From: Metellina segmentata
Lineage: Eukaryota; Arthropoda; Arachnida; Araneae; Tetragnathidae
DNA length: 64,000 bases
Assembly (NCBI GenBank): GCA_947359465.1
Contig: OX375875.1
Location: forward strand, 11,377,038-11,441,037
Direction: 5' to 3'
The position numbers and the translations under genes were made by a program. The notes below the pieces were generated by a model, which made no database searches, was not told where the DNA came from, and worked only from the letters and a program-made list of their open reading frames with translations. This document shows, in pieces, positions 31,679 to 42,592 of the stretch (the first letter of the stretch is position 1; every line of letters begins with the position of its first letter).

Positions 31679-31857
31679 AGTTTTTTTATTTGCGTAATAT
31701 TTTTTACAACTGTTTATATGCATTTTTTATTAAAACAAAACATCCTACGTATCTAGAGCAAGCTGTGCATGTAATGATTCTTAACTGCTGTTTGAAGTTG
31801 TTCAAGGTAAATGCTATAAATATGAAGTACATTTTTTTAGAAATTAGTCATTTCGAA

Positions 31858-31940
31858 GACGAGGTGGCCGAGCGGTTAAGGCGATGGACTGCTAATCCAT
31901 TGGGATCTACCCGCGTGGGTTCGAAATCCCATTCTCGTAG
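31858..31940 (+). tRNA. tRNA-Ser-like (GCT), X group
   Basis: X changes plus C75T. Confidence 0.58.
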
Positions 31941-32118
31941 CGTTTTTTTGTTTGCGTAATATTTTTTATTACTGTTTATAAGCATTTTTTATTAAAATCG
32001 ACATCCTACGTATCTAGATTAGGCTGTGCGTGTAATGTTTCTTAACTGCTGTTTGAAATTGTTCAAGGTATATGCAATAAATATGAAGAAAAATTTTTTA
32101 GAAATTGTTCATTTCGAA

Positions 32119-32199
32119 GACGAGGTGGTGAGTGGTTAAGGCGATGGACTGCTAATCCATTGGGCTCTGCCCGCTTGGGTTCGAATCCCATCCTCGTCG
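32119..32199 (+). tRNA. tRNA-Ser-like (GCT), delC group (TGAG version)
   Basis: CC at 11-12 is reduced to one T; G58T disrupts the T-stem base. Acceptor intact. Confidence 0.62.
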
Positions 32200-32377
32200 A
32201 ATTTTTTTGTTTGCGTAATATTTTTTATTACTGTTTATAAGCATTTTTTATTAAAATCGACATCCTACGTATCTAGATTAGGCTGTGCGTGTAATGTTTC
32301 TTAACTGCTGTTTGAAATTGTTCAAGGTATATGCAATAAATATGAAGAAAATTTTTTTAGGAATTAGTCATTTTGAA

Positions 32378-32459
32378 GATGAGGTGGCCGAGTTGTTAAG
32401 GCGATGGACTGCTAATCCATTGGGCTCTGCCCGCGTGGGTTCGAATCCCATCCTCGTCG
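32378..32459 (+). tRNA. tRNA-Ser(GCT), T17 variant
   Basis: C3T and G17T; all stems pair. Confidence 0.85.
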
Positions 32460-32637
32460 AGTTTTTTTGTTTGCGTAATATTTTTTATTACTGTTTATAA
32501 GCATTTTTTATTAAAACACGACATCCTACGTATCTAGAGCAAGCTGAGCGTGTAATGTTTCTTAACTGCTGATTGAAATTGTTCAAGGTATATGCAATAT
32601 ATATGAAATTTTTTTTAAAGAAATTAGTCGTTTCGAA

Positions 32638-32719
32638 GATGAGGTGGCCGAGTGGTTAAGGCGATGGACTGACAATCCATTGGGCTCCGCCCGCATGGGT
32701 TTGAATGCCATCCTCGTCG
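32638..32719 (+). tRNA. tRNA-Ser body with Val anticodon GAC
   Basis: I-group body with a further T36C, giving GAC. B box altered by C65T. Repeated at 39650. Confidence 0.68.
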
Positions 32720-32897
32720 AGTTTTTTATTTGCGTAATATTTTTTACAACTGTTTATATGCATTTTTTATTAAAACAAAACATCCTACGTATCTAGAGCA
32801 AGCTGTGCATATAATGATTCTTAACTGCTGTTTGAAGTTGTTCAAGGTAAATGCAATAAATATGAAGTAAATTTTTTTAGAAATTAGTCATTTCGAA

Positions 32898-32980
32898 GAC
32901 GAAGTGGCTGAGCGTTTAAGGCGATGGACTGCTAATCCATTGGGATCTGCCCCGCGTGAGTTCGAATCTCATCCTCGTCG
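32898..32980 (+). tRNA. tRNA-Ser(GCT), W group with compensated T-stem
   Basis: G61A and C71T together replace a G-C pair with A-T. Also G6A (A6xC76), C12T (wobble), T16C, G18T, C48A, extra C; 83 nt. Confidence 0.65.
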
Positions 32981-33158
32981 AGATTTTTTATTTGCGTAAT
33001 ATTTTTATTACTGCTTATATGCATTTTTTATTATAACACGACATCCTACGTATCTAGAGCAAGCTGTGCGTGTAATGTTTATTAACTGCTGTTTGAAATT
33101 GTTCAAGGTATATGCAATAAATATGAAGAAATTTTTTTTAGAAATTGTTCATTTCGAA

Positions 33159-33240
33159 GACTAGGTGGCCGAGTGGTTAAGGCGATGGACTGCTAATGCA
33201 TTGGGCTCTGCCCGCGTGGGTTCGAATCCCATCCTCGTCG
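33159..33240 (+). tRNA. tRNA-Ser(GCT), T4 variant
   Basis: G4T (acceptor mispair) and C40G (G30xG40). Confidence 0.7.
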
Positions 33241-33419
33241 ACTTTTTTTGTTTGCGTAATATTTTTTATAACTGTTTACATGCATTTTTTATTAAAACAA
33301 AACATCCTACGTATCTAGAGCAAGCTGTGCATGTACTGATTCTTAACTGCTGTTTGAAGTTGTTCAAGGTAAATGCAATAAATATGAAGTACATTTTTTT
33401 AGAAATTAGTCATTTCGAA

Positions 33420-33502
33420 GACGAGGTGGCCGAGCGTTTAAGGCGATGGACTGCTGATCCATTGGGATCTGCCCCGCGTGGGTTCGAATCCCATCCTCGT
33501 CG
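33420..33502 (+). tRNA. tRNA-Ser(GCT), W group, G37
   Basis: T16C, G18T, A37G, C48A, extra C. Confidence 0.65.
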
Positions 33503-33681
33503 ACTTTTTTTGTTTGCGTAATATTTTTTATTACTGTTTATAAGCATTTTTTATTAAAACACGACATCCTACGTATCTAGAGCAAGCTGTGAGTGTAATG
33601 ATTCTTAACTGCTGTTTGAAGTTGTTCAAGGTAAATGCAATAATTATGAAGTACATTTTTTTAGAAATTAGTCATTTCGAA

Positions 33682-33764
33682 GACGAGGTGCCCGAGCGGT
33701 TAAGGCGATGGACTGCTAATCCATTGGGATCTGCCCGCGTGGGTTCGAAATCCCATCCTCGTAG
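33682..33764 (+). tRNA. tRNA-Ser-like (GCT), X-like
   Basis: G10C, T16C, C48A, extra T-loop A, C81A; G52 is consensus. Downstream flank carries ATTCTTTATT. Confidence 0.58.
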
Positions 33765-33942
33765 AGTTTTTTTATTTGCGTAATATTCTTTATTACTGTT
33801 TGTAAGCATTTTTTATTAAAATCGACATCCTACGTATCTAGATTAGGCTGTGCGTGTAATGTTTCTTAACTGCTGTTTGAAATTGTTCAAGGTATATGCA
33901 ATAAATATGAAGAAAAATTTTTTAGAAATTGTTCATTTCGAA

Positions 33943-34024
33943 GACGAGGTGGCAAGTGGTTAAGGCGATGGACTGCTAATCCATTGGGATCTGCCCGCGT
34001 GGGTTCGAAATCCCATCCTCGTAG
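33943..34024 (+). tRNA. tRNA-Ser-like (GCT), delC/X conversion mosaic
   Basis: 5' half is delC (C loss, G13A). The 3' half and first 30 bp of flank match the gene just upstream (33682). The rest of the spacer is delC type, and its paralogue 40435 is a plain delC copy. Confidence 0.55.
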
Positions 34025-34202
34025 AGTTTTTTTATTTGCGTAATATTCTTTATTACTGTTTATAAGAATTTTTTATTAAAACACGACATCCTACGTATCT
34101 AGAGCAAGCTGTGCGTGTAATGTTTCTTTACTGCTGTTTGAAATTGTTCAAGGTATATGCAATAAATATGAAATTTTTTTTTTAGAAATTAGTCATTTCG
34201 AA

Positions 34203-34284
34203 GATGAGGTGGCCGAGTGGTTAAGGCGATGGACTGCTAATCCATTGGGCTCTGCCCGCGTGGGTTCGAATCCCATCCTCGTCG
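34203..34284 (+). tRNA. tRNA-Ser(GCT)
   Basis: Only C3T (T3·G79 wobble). The flank is I type but the anticodon is GCT. Confidence 0.93.
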
Positions 34285-34463
34285 AATTTTTTTGTTTGCG
34301 TAATATTTTTTATTACTGTTTATAAGCATTTTTTTTTTAAAATCGACATCCTACGTATCTAGATTAGGCTGTGCGTGCAATGTTTCTTAACTGCTGTTTG
34401 AAATTGTTCAAGGTATATGCAATAAATATGAAGAAAATTTTTTTAGGAATTAGTCATTTTGAA

Positions 34464-34545
34464 GATGAGGTGGCCGAGTTGTTAAGGCGATGGACTGCTA
34501 ATCCATTGGGCTCTGCCGTCGTGGGTTCGAATCCCATCCTCGTCG
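34464..34545 (+). tRNA. tRNA-Ser(GCT), GT group with T17
   Basis: C3T, G17T, C55G, G56T. Confidence 0.75.
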
Positions 34546-34719
34546 AGGTTTTTTTTTTGCGTAATATTTTTTATTACTGTTTATATGCATTTTTTATTGA
34601 AACATCCTACGTATCTAGAGCAAGCTGTGCATTTTATGATTCTTAACTGCTGTTTGAAGTTGTTCAAGGTAAATACAATAAATATGAAGAACATTTTTTT
34701 AGAAATTATTCATTTCGAA

Positions 34720-34801
34720 GACGAGGTGGCCGAGTGGTTAAGGCGGTGGACTGCTAATCCATTGGGCTCTGCCCGCGTGGTTTCGAATCCCATCCTCGTC
34801 G
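34720..34801 (+). tRNA. tRNA-Ser(GCT), G27 group
   Basis: A27G and G62T (T-stem mispair, B box change); split terminator. Confidence 0.75.
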
Positions 34802-34979
34802 AATTTCTTTGTTTGCGTAATATTTTTTATTACTGTTTATAAGCATTTTTTATTAAAATCGACATCCTACGTATCTAGATTATGCTGTGCGTGTAATGTT
34901 TCTTAACTGCTGTTTGAAATTGTTCAAGGTATATGCAATAAATATGAAGAAAATTTTTTTAGGAATTAGTCATTTTGAA

Positions 34980-35061
34980 GATGAGGTGGCCGAGTGGTTA
35001 AGGCGATGGACTGCTAATCCTTTGGGCTCTGCCCGCGTGGGTTCGAATCCCATCCTCGTCG
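34980..35061 (+). tRNA. tRNA-Ser(GCT), P group
   Basis: C3T, A42T. Confidence 0.82.
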
Positions 35062-35239
35062 AGTTTTTTTATTTGCGTAATATTTTTTATTACTGTTTAT
35101 AAGCATTTTTTATTAAAATCGACATCCTACGTATCTAGATTAGGCTGTGCGTGTAATGTTTCTTAACTGCTGTTTGAAATTGTTCAAGGTATATGCAATA
35201 AATATGAAGAAAAATTTTTTAGAAATCATTCATTTCGAA

Positions 35240-35321
35240 GACGAGGTGACCGAGTGGTTAAGGCGATGGACTGCTAATCCATTGGGCTCTGCCCGCGTGG
35301 GTTCGAATCCCATCCTCGTCG
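35240..35321 (+). tRNA. tRNA-Ser(GCT), A10 group
   Basis: Only G10A. Confidence 0.85.
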
Positions 35322-35500
35322 AGTTTTTTTATTTGCGTAATATTTTTTACAACTGTTTATATGCATTTTTTATTAAAACAAAACATCCTACGTATCTAGA
35401 GCAAGCTGTGCATATAATGATTCTTAACTGCTGTTTGAAGTTGTTCAAGGTAAATGCAATAAATATGAAGTACATTTTTTTAGAAAATAGACATTTCGAA

Positions 35501-35582
35501 GACGAGGTGGCCGAGCGGTTAAGGCGATGGACAGCTAATCCATTGGGCTCTGCAGTCGTGGGTTCGAATCCCATCCTCGTCG
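35501..35582 (+). tRNA. tRNA-Ser-like (GCT), A33, GT variant
   Basis: T16C, T33A, C54A, C55G, G56T; paralogue of 29264 without C78G. Confidence 0.6.
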
Positions 35583-35756
35583 AGGTTTTTTTTTTGCGTA
35601 ATATTTTTTATTACTGTTTATATGCATTTTTTATTAAAACATCCTACGTATCTAGAGCAAGCTGTGCATTTTATGATTCTTAACTGCTGTTTGAAGTTGT
35701 TCAAGGTAAATACAATAAATATGAAGAAAATTTTTTTAGAAATTATTCATTTCGGA

Positions 35757-35838
35757 GACGAGGTGGCCGAGTGGTTAAGGCGGTGGACTGCTAATCCATT
35801 GGGCTCTGCCCACGTGGGTTCGAATCCCATCCTCGTCG
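35757..35838 (+). tRNA. tRNA-Ser(GCT), G27 group
   Basis: A27G and G56A. Confidence 0.9.
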
Positions 35839-36016
35839 AATTTTTTTGTTTGCGTAATATTTTTTATTACTGTTTATAAGCATTTTTTATTAAAATCGAC
35901 ATCCTACGTATCTAGATTAGGCTGTGCGAGTAATGTTTCTTAACTGCTGTTTGAAATTGTTCAAGGTATATGCAATAAATATGAAGAAAATTTTTTTAGG
36001 AATTAGTCATTTTGAA

Positions 36017-36098
36017 GATGAGGTGGCCGAGTGGTTAAGGCGATGGACTGCTAATCCTTTGCGCTCTGCCCGCGTGGGTTCGAATCCCATCCTCGTCG
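36017..36098 (+). tRNA. tRNA-Ser(GCT), P group
   Basis: C3T, A42T and G46C (variable stem). Confidence 0.75.
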
Positions 36099-36272
36099 AG
36101 TTTTTTTATTTGCGTAATATTTTTTATTACTGTTTATATGCATTTTTTATTAAAACATCCTACGTATCTAGAGGAAGCTGTGCATTTTATGATTCTTAAC
36201 TGCTGTTTGAAGTTGTTCAAGTTAAATACAATAAATATGAAGAAATTTTTTTTAGAAATTATTCATTTCGAA

Positions 36273-36354
36273 GACGAGGTGGCCGAGTGGTTAAGGCGGT
36301 GGACTGCTAATCCATTGGGCTCTGCTCGCGTGGGTTCGAATCCCATCCTCGTCG
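36273..36354 (+). tRNA. tRNA-Ser(GCT), G27 group
   Basis: A27G, C54T. Confidence 0.9.
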
Positions 36355-36532
36355 AATTTTTTTGTTTGCGTAATATTTTTTATTACTGTTTATAAGCATT
36401 TTTTATTAAAATCGACATCCTACGTATCTAGATTAGGCTGTGCGTGTAATGTTTCTTAACTGCTGTTTGAAATTGTTCAAGGTATATGCAATGAATATGA
36501 AGAAATTTTTTTTAGAAATTGTTCATTTCGAA

Positions 36533-36613
36533 GACGAGGTGGCGAGTGGTTAAGGCGATGGACTGCTAATCCATTGGGCTCTGCCCGCGTGGGTTCGAAT
36601 CCCATCCACGTCG
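36533..36613 (+). tRNA. tRNA-Ser-like (GCT), delC group
   Basis: C loss (CGAG version), T77A; shares the upstream AATGAATATG with 29780. Confidence 0.65.
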
Positions 36614-36791
36614 ACTTTTTTTGTTTGCGTAATATTTTTTATTACTGTTTATAAGAATTTTTTATTAAAACACGACATCCTACGTATCTAGAGCAAGCTG
36701 TGCGTGTAATGTTTCTTTACTGCTGTTTGAAATTGTTCAAGGTATATGCAATAAATATGAAATTTTTTTTTTAGAAATTAGTCGTTTCGAA

Positions 36792-36873
36792 GATGAGGTG
36801 GCCGAGTGGTTAAGGCGATGGACTGATAATCCATTGGGCTCCGCCCGCATGGGTTTGAATGCCATCCTCGTCG
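36792..36873 (+). tRNA. tRNA-Ser body, anticodon GAT, I group
   Basis: Standard I-group changes. Confidence 0.75.
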
Positions 36874-37052
36874 AGTTTTTTTATTTGCGTAATATTTTTT
36901 ACAACTGTTTATATGCATTTTTTATTAAAACAAAACATCCTACGTATCTAGAGCAAGCTGTGCATATAATGATTCTTAACTGCTGTTTGAAGTTGTTCAA
37001 GGTAAATGCAATAAATATCAAGTAAATTTTTTTAGAAATTACTCATTTCGAA

Positions 37053-37134
37053 GACGAGGTGGCCGAGTGGTTAAGGCGATGGACAGCTAATCCATTGGGC
37101 TGTGCCCGCGTGGGTTCGAATCACATCCTCGTCG
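37053..37134 (+). tRNA. tRNA-Ser-like (GCT), M group, A33
   Basis: T33A, C50G, C71A; split terminator as at 30300. Confidence 0.62.
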
Positions 37135-37313
37135 AGTTGTTTTATTTGCGTAATATTTTTTATAACTGTTTACATGCATTTTTTATTAAAACAAAACATC
37201 CTACGTATCTAGAGCAAGCTGTGCATGTAATGATTCTTAACTGCTGTTTGAAGTTGTTCAAGGTAAATGCAATAAATATGAAGTACATTTTTTTAGAAAT
37301 TAGTCATTTCGAA

Positions 37314-37396
37314 GACGAGGTGGCCGAGCGGTTAAGACGATGGACTGCTAATCCATTGGGATCTACCCGCGTGGGTTGGAAATCCCATCCTCGTAG
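37314..37396 (+). tRNA. tRNA-Ser-like (GCT), X group
   Basis: X changes plus G24A and C65G. Confidence 0.52.
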
Positions 37397-37574
37397 CGTT
37401 TTTTTATTTGCGTAATATTTTTTTTTCTGCTTATATGCATTTTTTATTATAACACGACATCCTACGTATCTAGAGCAAGCTGTGCATGTAATGTTTCATT
37501 ACAACTGTTTGAAATTGTTCAAGGTATATGCAATAAATATGAAGAAAATTTTTTTAGGAATTAGTCATTTTGAA

Positions 37575-37656
37575 GATGAGGTGGCCGAGTTGTTAAGGCG
37601 ATGGACTGCTAATCCATCGGGCTCTGCCGTCGTGGGTTCGAATCCCATCCTCGTCG
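37575..37656 (+). tRNA. tRNA-Ser(GCT), GT group with T17
   Basis: C3T, G17T, T44C, C55G, G56T. Confidence 0.73.
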
Positions 37657-37829
37657 AGGTTTTTTTTTGCGTAATATTTTTTATTACTGTTTATATGCAT
37701 TTTTTATTAAAACATCCTACGTATCTAGAGCAAGCTGTGCATTTTATGATTCTTAACTGCTGTTTGAAGTTGTTCAAGGTAAATACAATAAATATGAAGA
37801 AAATTTTTTTAGAAATTATTCATTTCGAA

Positions 37830-37911
37830 GACGAGGTGGCCGAGTGGTTAAGGCGGTGGACTGCTAATCCATTGGGCTCTGCCCGCGTGGGTTCGAATCC
37901 CATCCTCGTCG
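37830..37911 (+). tRNA. tRNA-Ser(GCT), G27 group
   Basis: Only A27G; split terminator TTTCTTT. Confidence 0.9.
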
Positions 37912-38089
37912 AATTTCTTTGTTTGCGTAATATTTTTTATTACTGTTTATAAGCATTTTTTATTAAAATCGACATCCTACGTATCTAGATTAGGCTGTGC
38001 GTGTAATGTTTCTTAACTGCTGTTTGAAATTGTTCAAGGTATATGCAATAAATATGAAGAAAAATTTTTTAGAAATCATTCATTTCGAA

Positions 38090-38171
38090 GACGAGGTGAC
38101 CGAGTGGTTAAGGCGATGGACTGCTATTCCATTGGGCTCAGCCCGCGCGGGTTCGAATCCCATCCTCGTTG
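38090..38171 (+). tRNA. tRNA-Ser(GCT), A10 group, decayed
   Basis: G10A, A38T, T51A, T59C, C81T. Confidence 0.65.
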
Positions 38172-38350
38172 AGTTTTTTTGTTTGCGTAATATTTTTTAT
38201 TACTGTTTATAAGCATTTTTTATTAAAACACGACATCCTACGTATCTAGAGCAAGCTGTGCGTGTAATGTTTCTTAACTGCTGTTTGAAATTGTTCAAGG
38301 TATATGCAATAAATATGAAGAAATTTTTTTTAGAAATTGATAATTTCGAA

Positions 38351-38431
38351 GACGAGGTGGCGAGTGGTTAAGGCGATGGACTGCTAATCCATTGGGCTCT
38401 GCCCGCGTGGGTTCGAATCCCATCCTCGTCG
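38351..38431 (+). tRNA. tRNA-Ser-like (GCT), delC group, intact acceptor
   Basis: The single C loss is the only change. Confidence 0.7.
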
Positions 38432-38608
38432 ACTTTTTTTGTTTGCGTAATATTTTTTATTACTGTTTATAAGAATTTTTTATTAAAACACGACATCCTA
38501 CGTATCTAGAGCAAGCTGTGCGTGTAATGTTTCTTAACTGCTGATTGAAATTGTTCAAGGTATATGCAATAAATATGAAATTTTTTTTTAGAAATTAGTC
38601 GTTTCGAA

Positions 38609-38690
38609 GATGAGGTGGCCGAGTGGTTAAGGCGATGGACTGATAATCCATTGGGCTCCGCCCGCATGGGTTTGAATGCCATCCTCGTCG
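38609..38690 (+). tRNA. tRNA-Ser body, anticodon GAT, I group
   Basis: Standard I-group changes. Confidence 0.75.
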
Positions 38691-38869
38691 AGTTTTTTTA
38701 TTTGCGTAATATTTTTTACAACTGTTTATATGCATTTTTTATTAAAACAAAACATCCTACGTATCTAGAGCAAGCTGTGCATGTAATGATTCTTAACTGC
38801 TGTTTGAAGTTGTTCAAGGTAAATGCTATAAATATGAAGTACATTTTTTTAGAAATTAGTCATTTCGAA

Positions 38870-38952
38870 GACGAGGTGGCCGAGCGGTTAAGGCGATGGA
38901 CTGCTAATCCATTGGGATCTACCCGCGTGGGTTCGAAATCCCATCCTCGTAG
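38870..38952 (+). tRNA. tRNA-Ser-like (GCT), X group
   Basis: Standard X-group changes; upstream TGCTATAAATATG shared only with 31858. Confidence 0.6.
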
Positions 38953-39130
38953 CGTTTTTTTGTTTGCGTAATATTTTTTATTACTGTTTATAAGCATTTT
39001 TTATTAAAATCGACATCCTACGTATCTAGATTAGGCTGTGCGTGTAATGTTTCTTAACTGCTGTTTGAAATTGTTCAAGGTATATGCAATAAATATGAAG
39101 AAAAATTTTTTAGAAATTGTTCATTTCGAA

Positions 39131-39211
39131 GACGAGGTGGTGAGTGGTTAAGGCGATGGACTGCTAATCCATTGGGCTCTGCCCGCTTGGGTTCGAATCC
39201 CATCCTCGTCG
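39131..39211 (+). tRNA. tRNA-Ser-like (GCT), delC group (TGAG version)
   Basis: CC reduced to T, G58T; paralogue of 32119. Confidence 0.62.
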
Positions 39212-39389
39212 AATTTTTTTGTTTGCGTAATATTTTTTATTACTGTTTATAAGCATTTTTTATTAAAATCGACATCCTACGTATCTAGATTAGGCTGTGC
39301 GTGTAATGTTTCTTAACTGCTGTTTGAAATTGTTCAAGGTATATGCAATAAATATGAAGAAAATTTTTTTAGGAATTAGTCATTTTGAA

Positions 39390-39471
39390 GATGAGGTGGC
39401 CGAGTTGTTAAGGCGATGGACTGCTAATCCATTGGGCTCTGCCCGCGTGGGTTCGAATCCCATCCTCGTCG
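39390..39471 (+). tRNA. tRNA-Ser(GCT), T17 variant
   Basis: C3T, G17T; paralogue of 32378. Confidence 0.85.
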
Positions 39472-39649
39472 AGTTTTTTTGTTTGCGTAATATTTTTTAT
39501 TACTGTTTATAAGCATTTTTTATTAAAACACGACATCCTACGTATCTAGAGCAAGCTGAGCGTGTAATGTTTCTTAACTGCTGATTGAAATTGTTCAAGG
39601 TATATGCAATATATATGAAATTTTTTTTTTAGAAATTAGTCGTTTCGAA

Positions 39650-39731
39650 GATGAGGTGGCCGAGTGGTTAAGGCGATGGACTGACAATCCATTGGGCTCC
39701 GCCCGCATGGGTTTGAATGCCATCCTCGTCG
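39650..39731 (+). tRNA. tRNA-Ser body with Val anticodon GAC
   Basis: Same as 32638: I-group body with C35A and T36C. Confidence 0.68.
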
Positions 39732-39911
39732 AATTTTTTTTATTTGCGTAATATTTTTTACAACTGTTTATATGCATTTTTTATTAAAACAAAACATCCT
39801 ACGTATCTAGAGCAAGCTGTGCATGTACTGATTCTTAACTGCTGTTTGAAGTTGTTCAAGGTAAATGCAATAAATATGAAGTACATTTTTTTAGAAATTA
39901 GTCATTTCGAA

Positions 39912-39994
39912 GACGAGGTGGCCGAGCGTTTAAGGCGATGGACTGCTGATCCATTGGGATCTGCCCCGCGTGGGTTCGAATCCCATCCTCGTCG
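39912..39994 (+). tRNA. tRNA-Ser(GCT), W group, G37
   Basis: T16C, G18T, A37G, C48A, extra C; paralogue of 33420. Confidence 0.65.
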
Positions 39995-40173
39995 ACTTTT
40001 TTTGTTTGCGTAATATTTTTTATTACTGTTTATAAGCATTTTTTATTAAAACACGACATCCTACGTATCTAGAGCAAGCTGTGAGTGTAATGATTCTTAA
40101 CTGCTGTTTGAAGTTGTTCAAGGTAAATGCAATAATTATGAAGTACATTTTTTTAGAAATTAGTCATTTCGAA

Positions 40174-40256
40174 GACGAGGTGCCCGAGCGGTTAAGGCGA
40201 TGGACTGCTAATCCATTGGGATCTGCCCGCGTGGGTTCGAAATCCCATCCTCGTAG
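40174..40256 (+). tRNA. tRNA-Ser-like (GCT), X-like
   Basis: G10C, T16C, C48A, extra T-loop A, C81A; paralogue of 33682. Confidence 0.58.
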
Positions 40257-40434
40257 AGTTTTTTTATTTGCGTAATATTCTTTATTACTGTTTGTAAGCA
40301 TTTTTTATTAAAATCGACATCCTACGTATCTAGATTAGGCTGTGCGTGTAATGTTTCTTAACTGCTGTTTGAAATTGTTCAAGGTATATGCAATAAATAT
40401 GAAGAAAAATTTTTTAGAAATTGTTCATTTCGAA

Positions 40435-40515
40435 GACGAGGTGGCAAGTGGTTAAGGCGATGGACTGCTAATCCATTGGGCTCTGCCCGCGTGGGTTCGA
40501 ATCCCATCCACGTCG
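40435..40515 (+). tRNA. tRNA-Ser-like (GCT), delC group
   Basis: C loss, G13A, T77A; unconverted paralogue of 33943. Confidence 0.62.
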
Positions 40516-40693
40516 ACTTTTTTTGTTTGCGTAATATTTTTTATTACTGTTTATAAGAATTTTTTATTAAAACACGACATCCTACGTATCTAGAGCAAGC
40601 TGTGCGTGTAATGTTTCTTTACTGCTGTTTGAAATTGTTCAAGGTATATGCAATAAATATGAAATTTTTTTTTTAGAAATTAGTCGTTTCGAA

Positions 40694-40775
40694 GATGAGG
40701 TGGCCGAGTGGTTAAGGCGATGGACTGCTAATCCATTGGGCTCTGCCCGCGTGGGTTCGAATCCCATCCTCGTCG
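40694..40775 (+). tRNA. tRNA-Ser(GCT)
   Basis: Only C3T; paralogue of 34203. Confidence 0.93.
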
Positions 40776-40953
40776 AATTTTTTTGTTTGCGTAATATTTT
40801 TTATTACTGTTTATAAGCATTTTTTCTTAAAATCGACATCCTACGTATCTAGATTAGGCTGTGCGTGTAATGTTTCTTAACTGCTGTTTGAAATTGTTCA
40901 AGGTATATGCAATAAATATGAAGAAAATTTTTTTACGAATTAGTCATTTTGAA

Positions 40954-41035
40954 GATGAGGTGGCCGAGTTGTTAAGGCGATGGACTGCTAATCCATTGGG
41001 CTCTGCCGTCGTGGGTTCGAATCCCATCCTCGTCG
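40954..41035 (+). tRNA. tRNA-Ser(GCT), GT group with T17
   Basis: C3T, G17T, C55G, G56T. Confidence 0.75.
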
Positions 41036-41209
41036 AGGTTTTTTTTTTGCGTAATATTTTTTATTACTGTTTATATGCATTTTTTATTGAAACATCCTAC
41101 GTATCTAGAGCAAGCTGTGCATTTTATGATTCTTAACTGCTGTTTGAAGTTGTTCAAGGTAAATACAATAAATATGAAGAACATTTTTTTAGAAATTATT
41201 CATTTCGAA

Positions 41210-41291
41210 GACGAGGTGGCCGAGTGGTTAAGGCGGTGGACTGCTAATCCATTGGGCTCTGCCCGCGTGGTTTCGAATCCCATCCTCGTCG
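41210..41291 (+). tRNA. tRNA-Ser(GCT), G27 group
   Basis: A27G, G62T; paralogue of 34720. Confidence 0.75.
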
Positions 41292-41469
41292 AATTTCTTT
41301 GTTTGCGTAATATTTTTTATTACTGTTTATAAGCATTTTTTATTAAAATCGACATCCTACGTATCTAGATTATGCTGTGCGTGTAATGTTTCTTAACTGC
41401 TGTTTGAAATTGTTCAAGGTATATGCAATAAATATGAAGAAAATTTTTTTAGGAATTAGTCATTTTGAA

Positions 41470-41551
41470 GATGAGGTGGCCGAGTGGTTAAGGCGATGGA
41501 CTGCTAATCCTTTGGGCTCTGCCCGCGTGGGTTCGAATCCCATCCTCGTCG
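41470..41551 (+). tRNA. tRNA-Ser(GCT), P group
   Basis: C3T, A42T. Confidence 0.82.
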
Positions 41552-41729
41552 AGTTTTTTTATTTGCGTAATATTTTTTATTACTGTTTATAAGAATTTTT
41601 TATTAAAATCGACATCCTACGTATCTAGATTAGGCTGTGCGTGTAATGTTTCTTAACTGCTGTTTGAAATTGTTCAAGGTATATGCAATAAATATGAAGA
41701 AAAATTTTTTAGAAATCATTCATTTCGAA

Positions 41730-41811
41730 GACGAGGTGACCGAGTGGTTAAGGCGATGGACTGCTAATCCATTGGGCTCTGCCCGCGTGGGTTCGAATCC
41801 CATCCTCGTCG
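41730..41811 (+). tRNA. tRNA-Ser(GCT), A10 group
   Basis: Only G10A. Confidence 0.85.
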
Positions 41812-41990
41812 ACTTTTTTTGTTTGCGTAATATTTTTTATTACTGTTTATAAGCATTTTTTATTAAAACACGACATCCTACGTATCTAGAGCAAGCTGTG
41901 CGTGTAATGTTTCTTAACTGCTGTTTGAAATTGTTCAAGGTATATGCAATAAATATGAAGAAATTTTTTTTAGAAATTGTTCATTTCGAA

Positions 41991-42071
41991 GTCGAGGTGG
42001 CGAGTGGTTAAGGCGATGGACTGCTAATCCATTGGGCTCTGCCCGCGTGGGTTCGAATCCCATCCTCGTCG
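41991..42071 (+). tRNA. tRNA-Ser-like (GCT), delC group
   Basis: A2T (T2xT80 mispair) and C loss; T77 consensus. Confidence 0.62.
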
Positions 42072-42248
42072 ACTTTTTTTGTTTGCGTAATATTTTTTAT
42101 TACTGTTTATAAGAATTTTTTATTAAAACACGACATCCTACGTATCTAGAGCAAGCTGTGCGTGTAATGTTTCTTAACTGCTGATTGAAATTGTTCAAGG
42201 TATATGCAATAAATATGAAATTTTTTTTTAGAAATTAGTCGTTTCGAA

Positions 42249-42330
42249 GATGAGGTGGCCGAGTGGTTAAGGCGATGGACTGATAATCCATTGGGCTCCG
42301 CCCGCATGGGTTTGAATGCCATCCTCGTCG
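42249..42330 (+). tRNA. tRNA-Ser body, anticodon GAT, I group
   Basis: Standard I-group changes. Confidence 0.75.
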
Positions 42331-42509
42331 AGTTTTTTTATTTGCGTAATATTTTTTACAATTGTTTATATGCATTTTTTATTAAAACAAAACATCCTAC
42401 GTATCTAGAGCAAGCTGTGCATATAATGATTCTTAACTGCTGTTTGAAGTTGTTCAAGGTAAATGCAATAAATATGAAGTAAATTTTTTTAGAAATTAGT
42501 CATTTCGAA

Positions 42510-42592
42510 GACGAAGTGGCTGAGCGTTTAAGGCGATGGACTGCTAATCCATTGGGATCTGCCCCGCGTGAGTTCGAATCTCATCCTCGTCG
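42510..42592 (+). tRNA. tRNA-Ser(GCT), W group with compensated T-stem
   Basis: Same set as 32898, including the paired G61A/C71T. Confidence 0.65.

Larger units (their letters stand above)
29264..35321 (+). repeat. higher-order block 6 (copy A), about 6 kb
   Basis: 24 units. Partners in 35501-41811 lie 6237, 6753, 7012-7013 and then 6490-6492 bp away. The offset steps equal whole units, so single units were gained or lost after the duplication. Confidence 0.9.
35501..41811 (+). repeat. higher-order block 6 (copy B), about 6.3 kb
   Basis: Partner of 29264-35321. Carries the second GAC gene (39650) but lacks the two units at 32898 and 33159. Confidence 0.9.
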
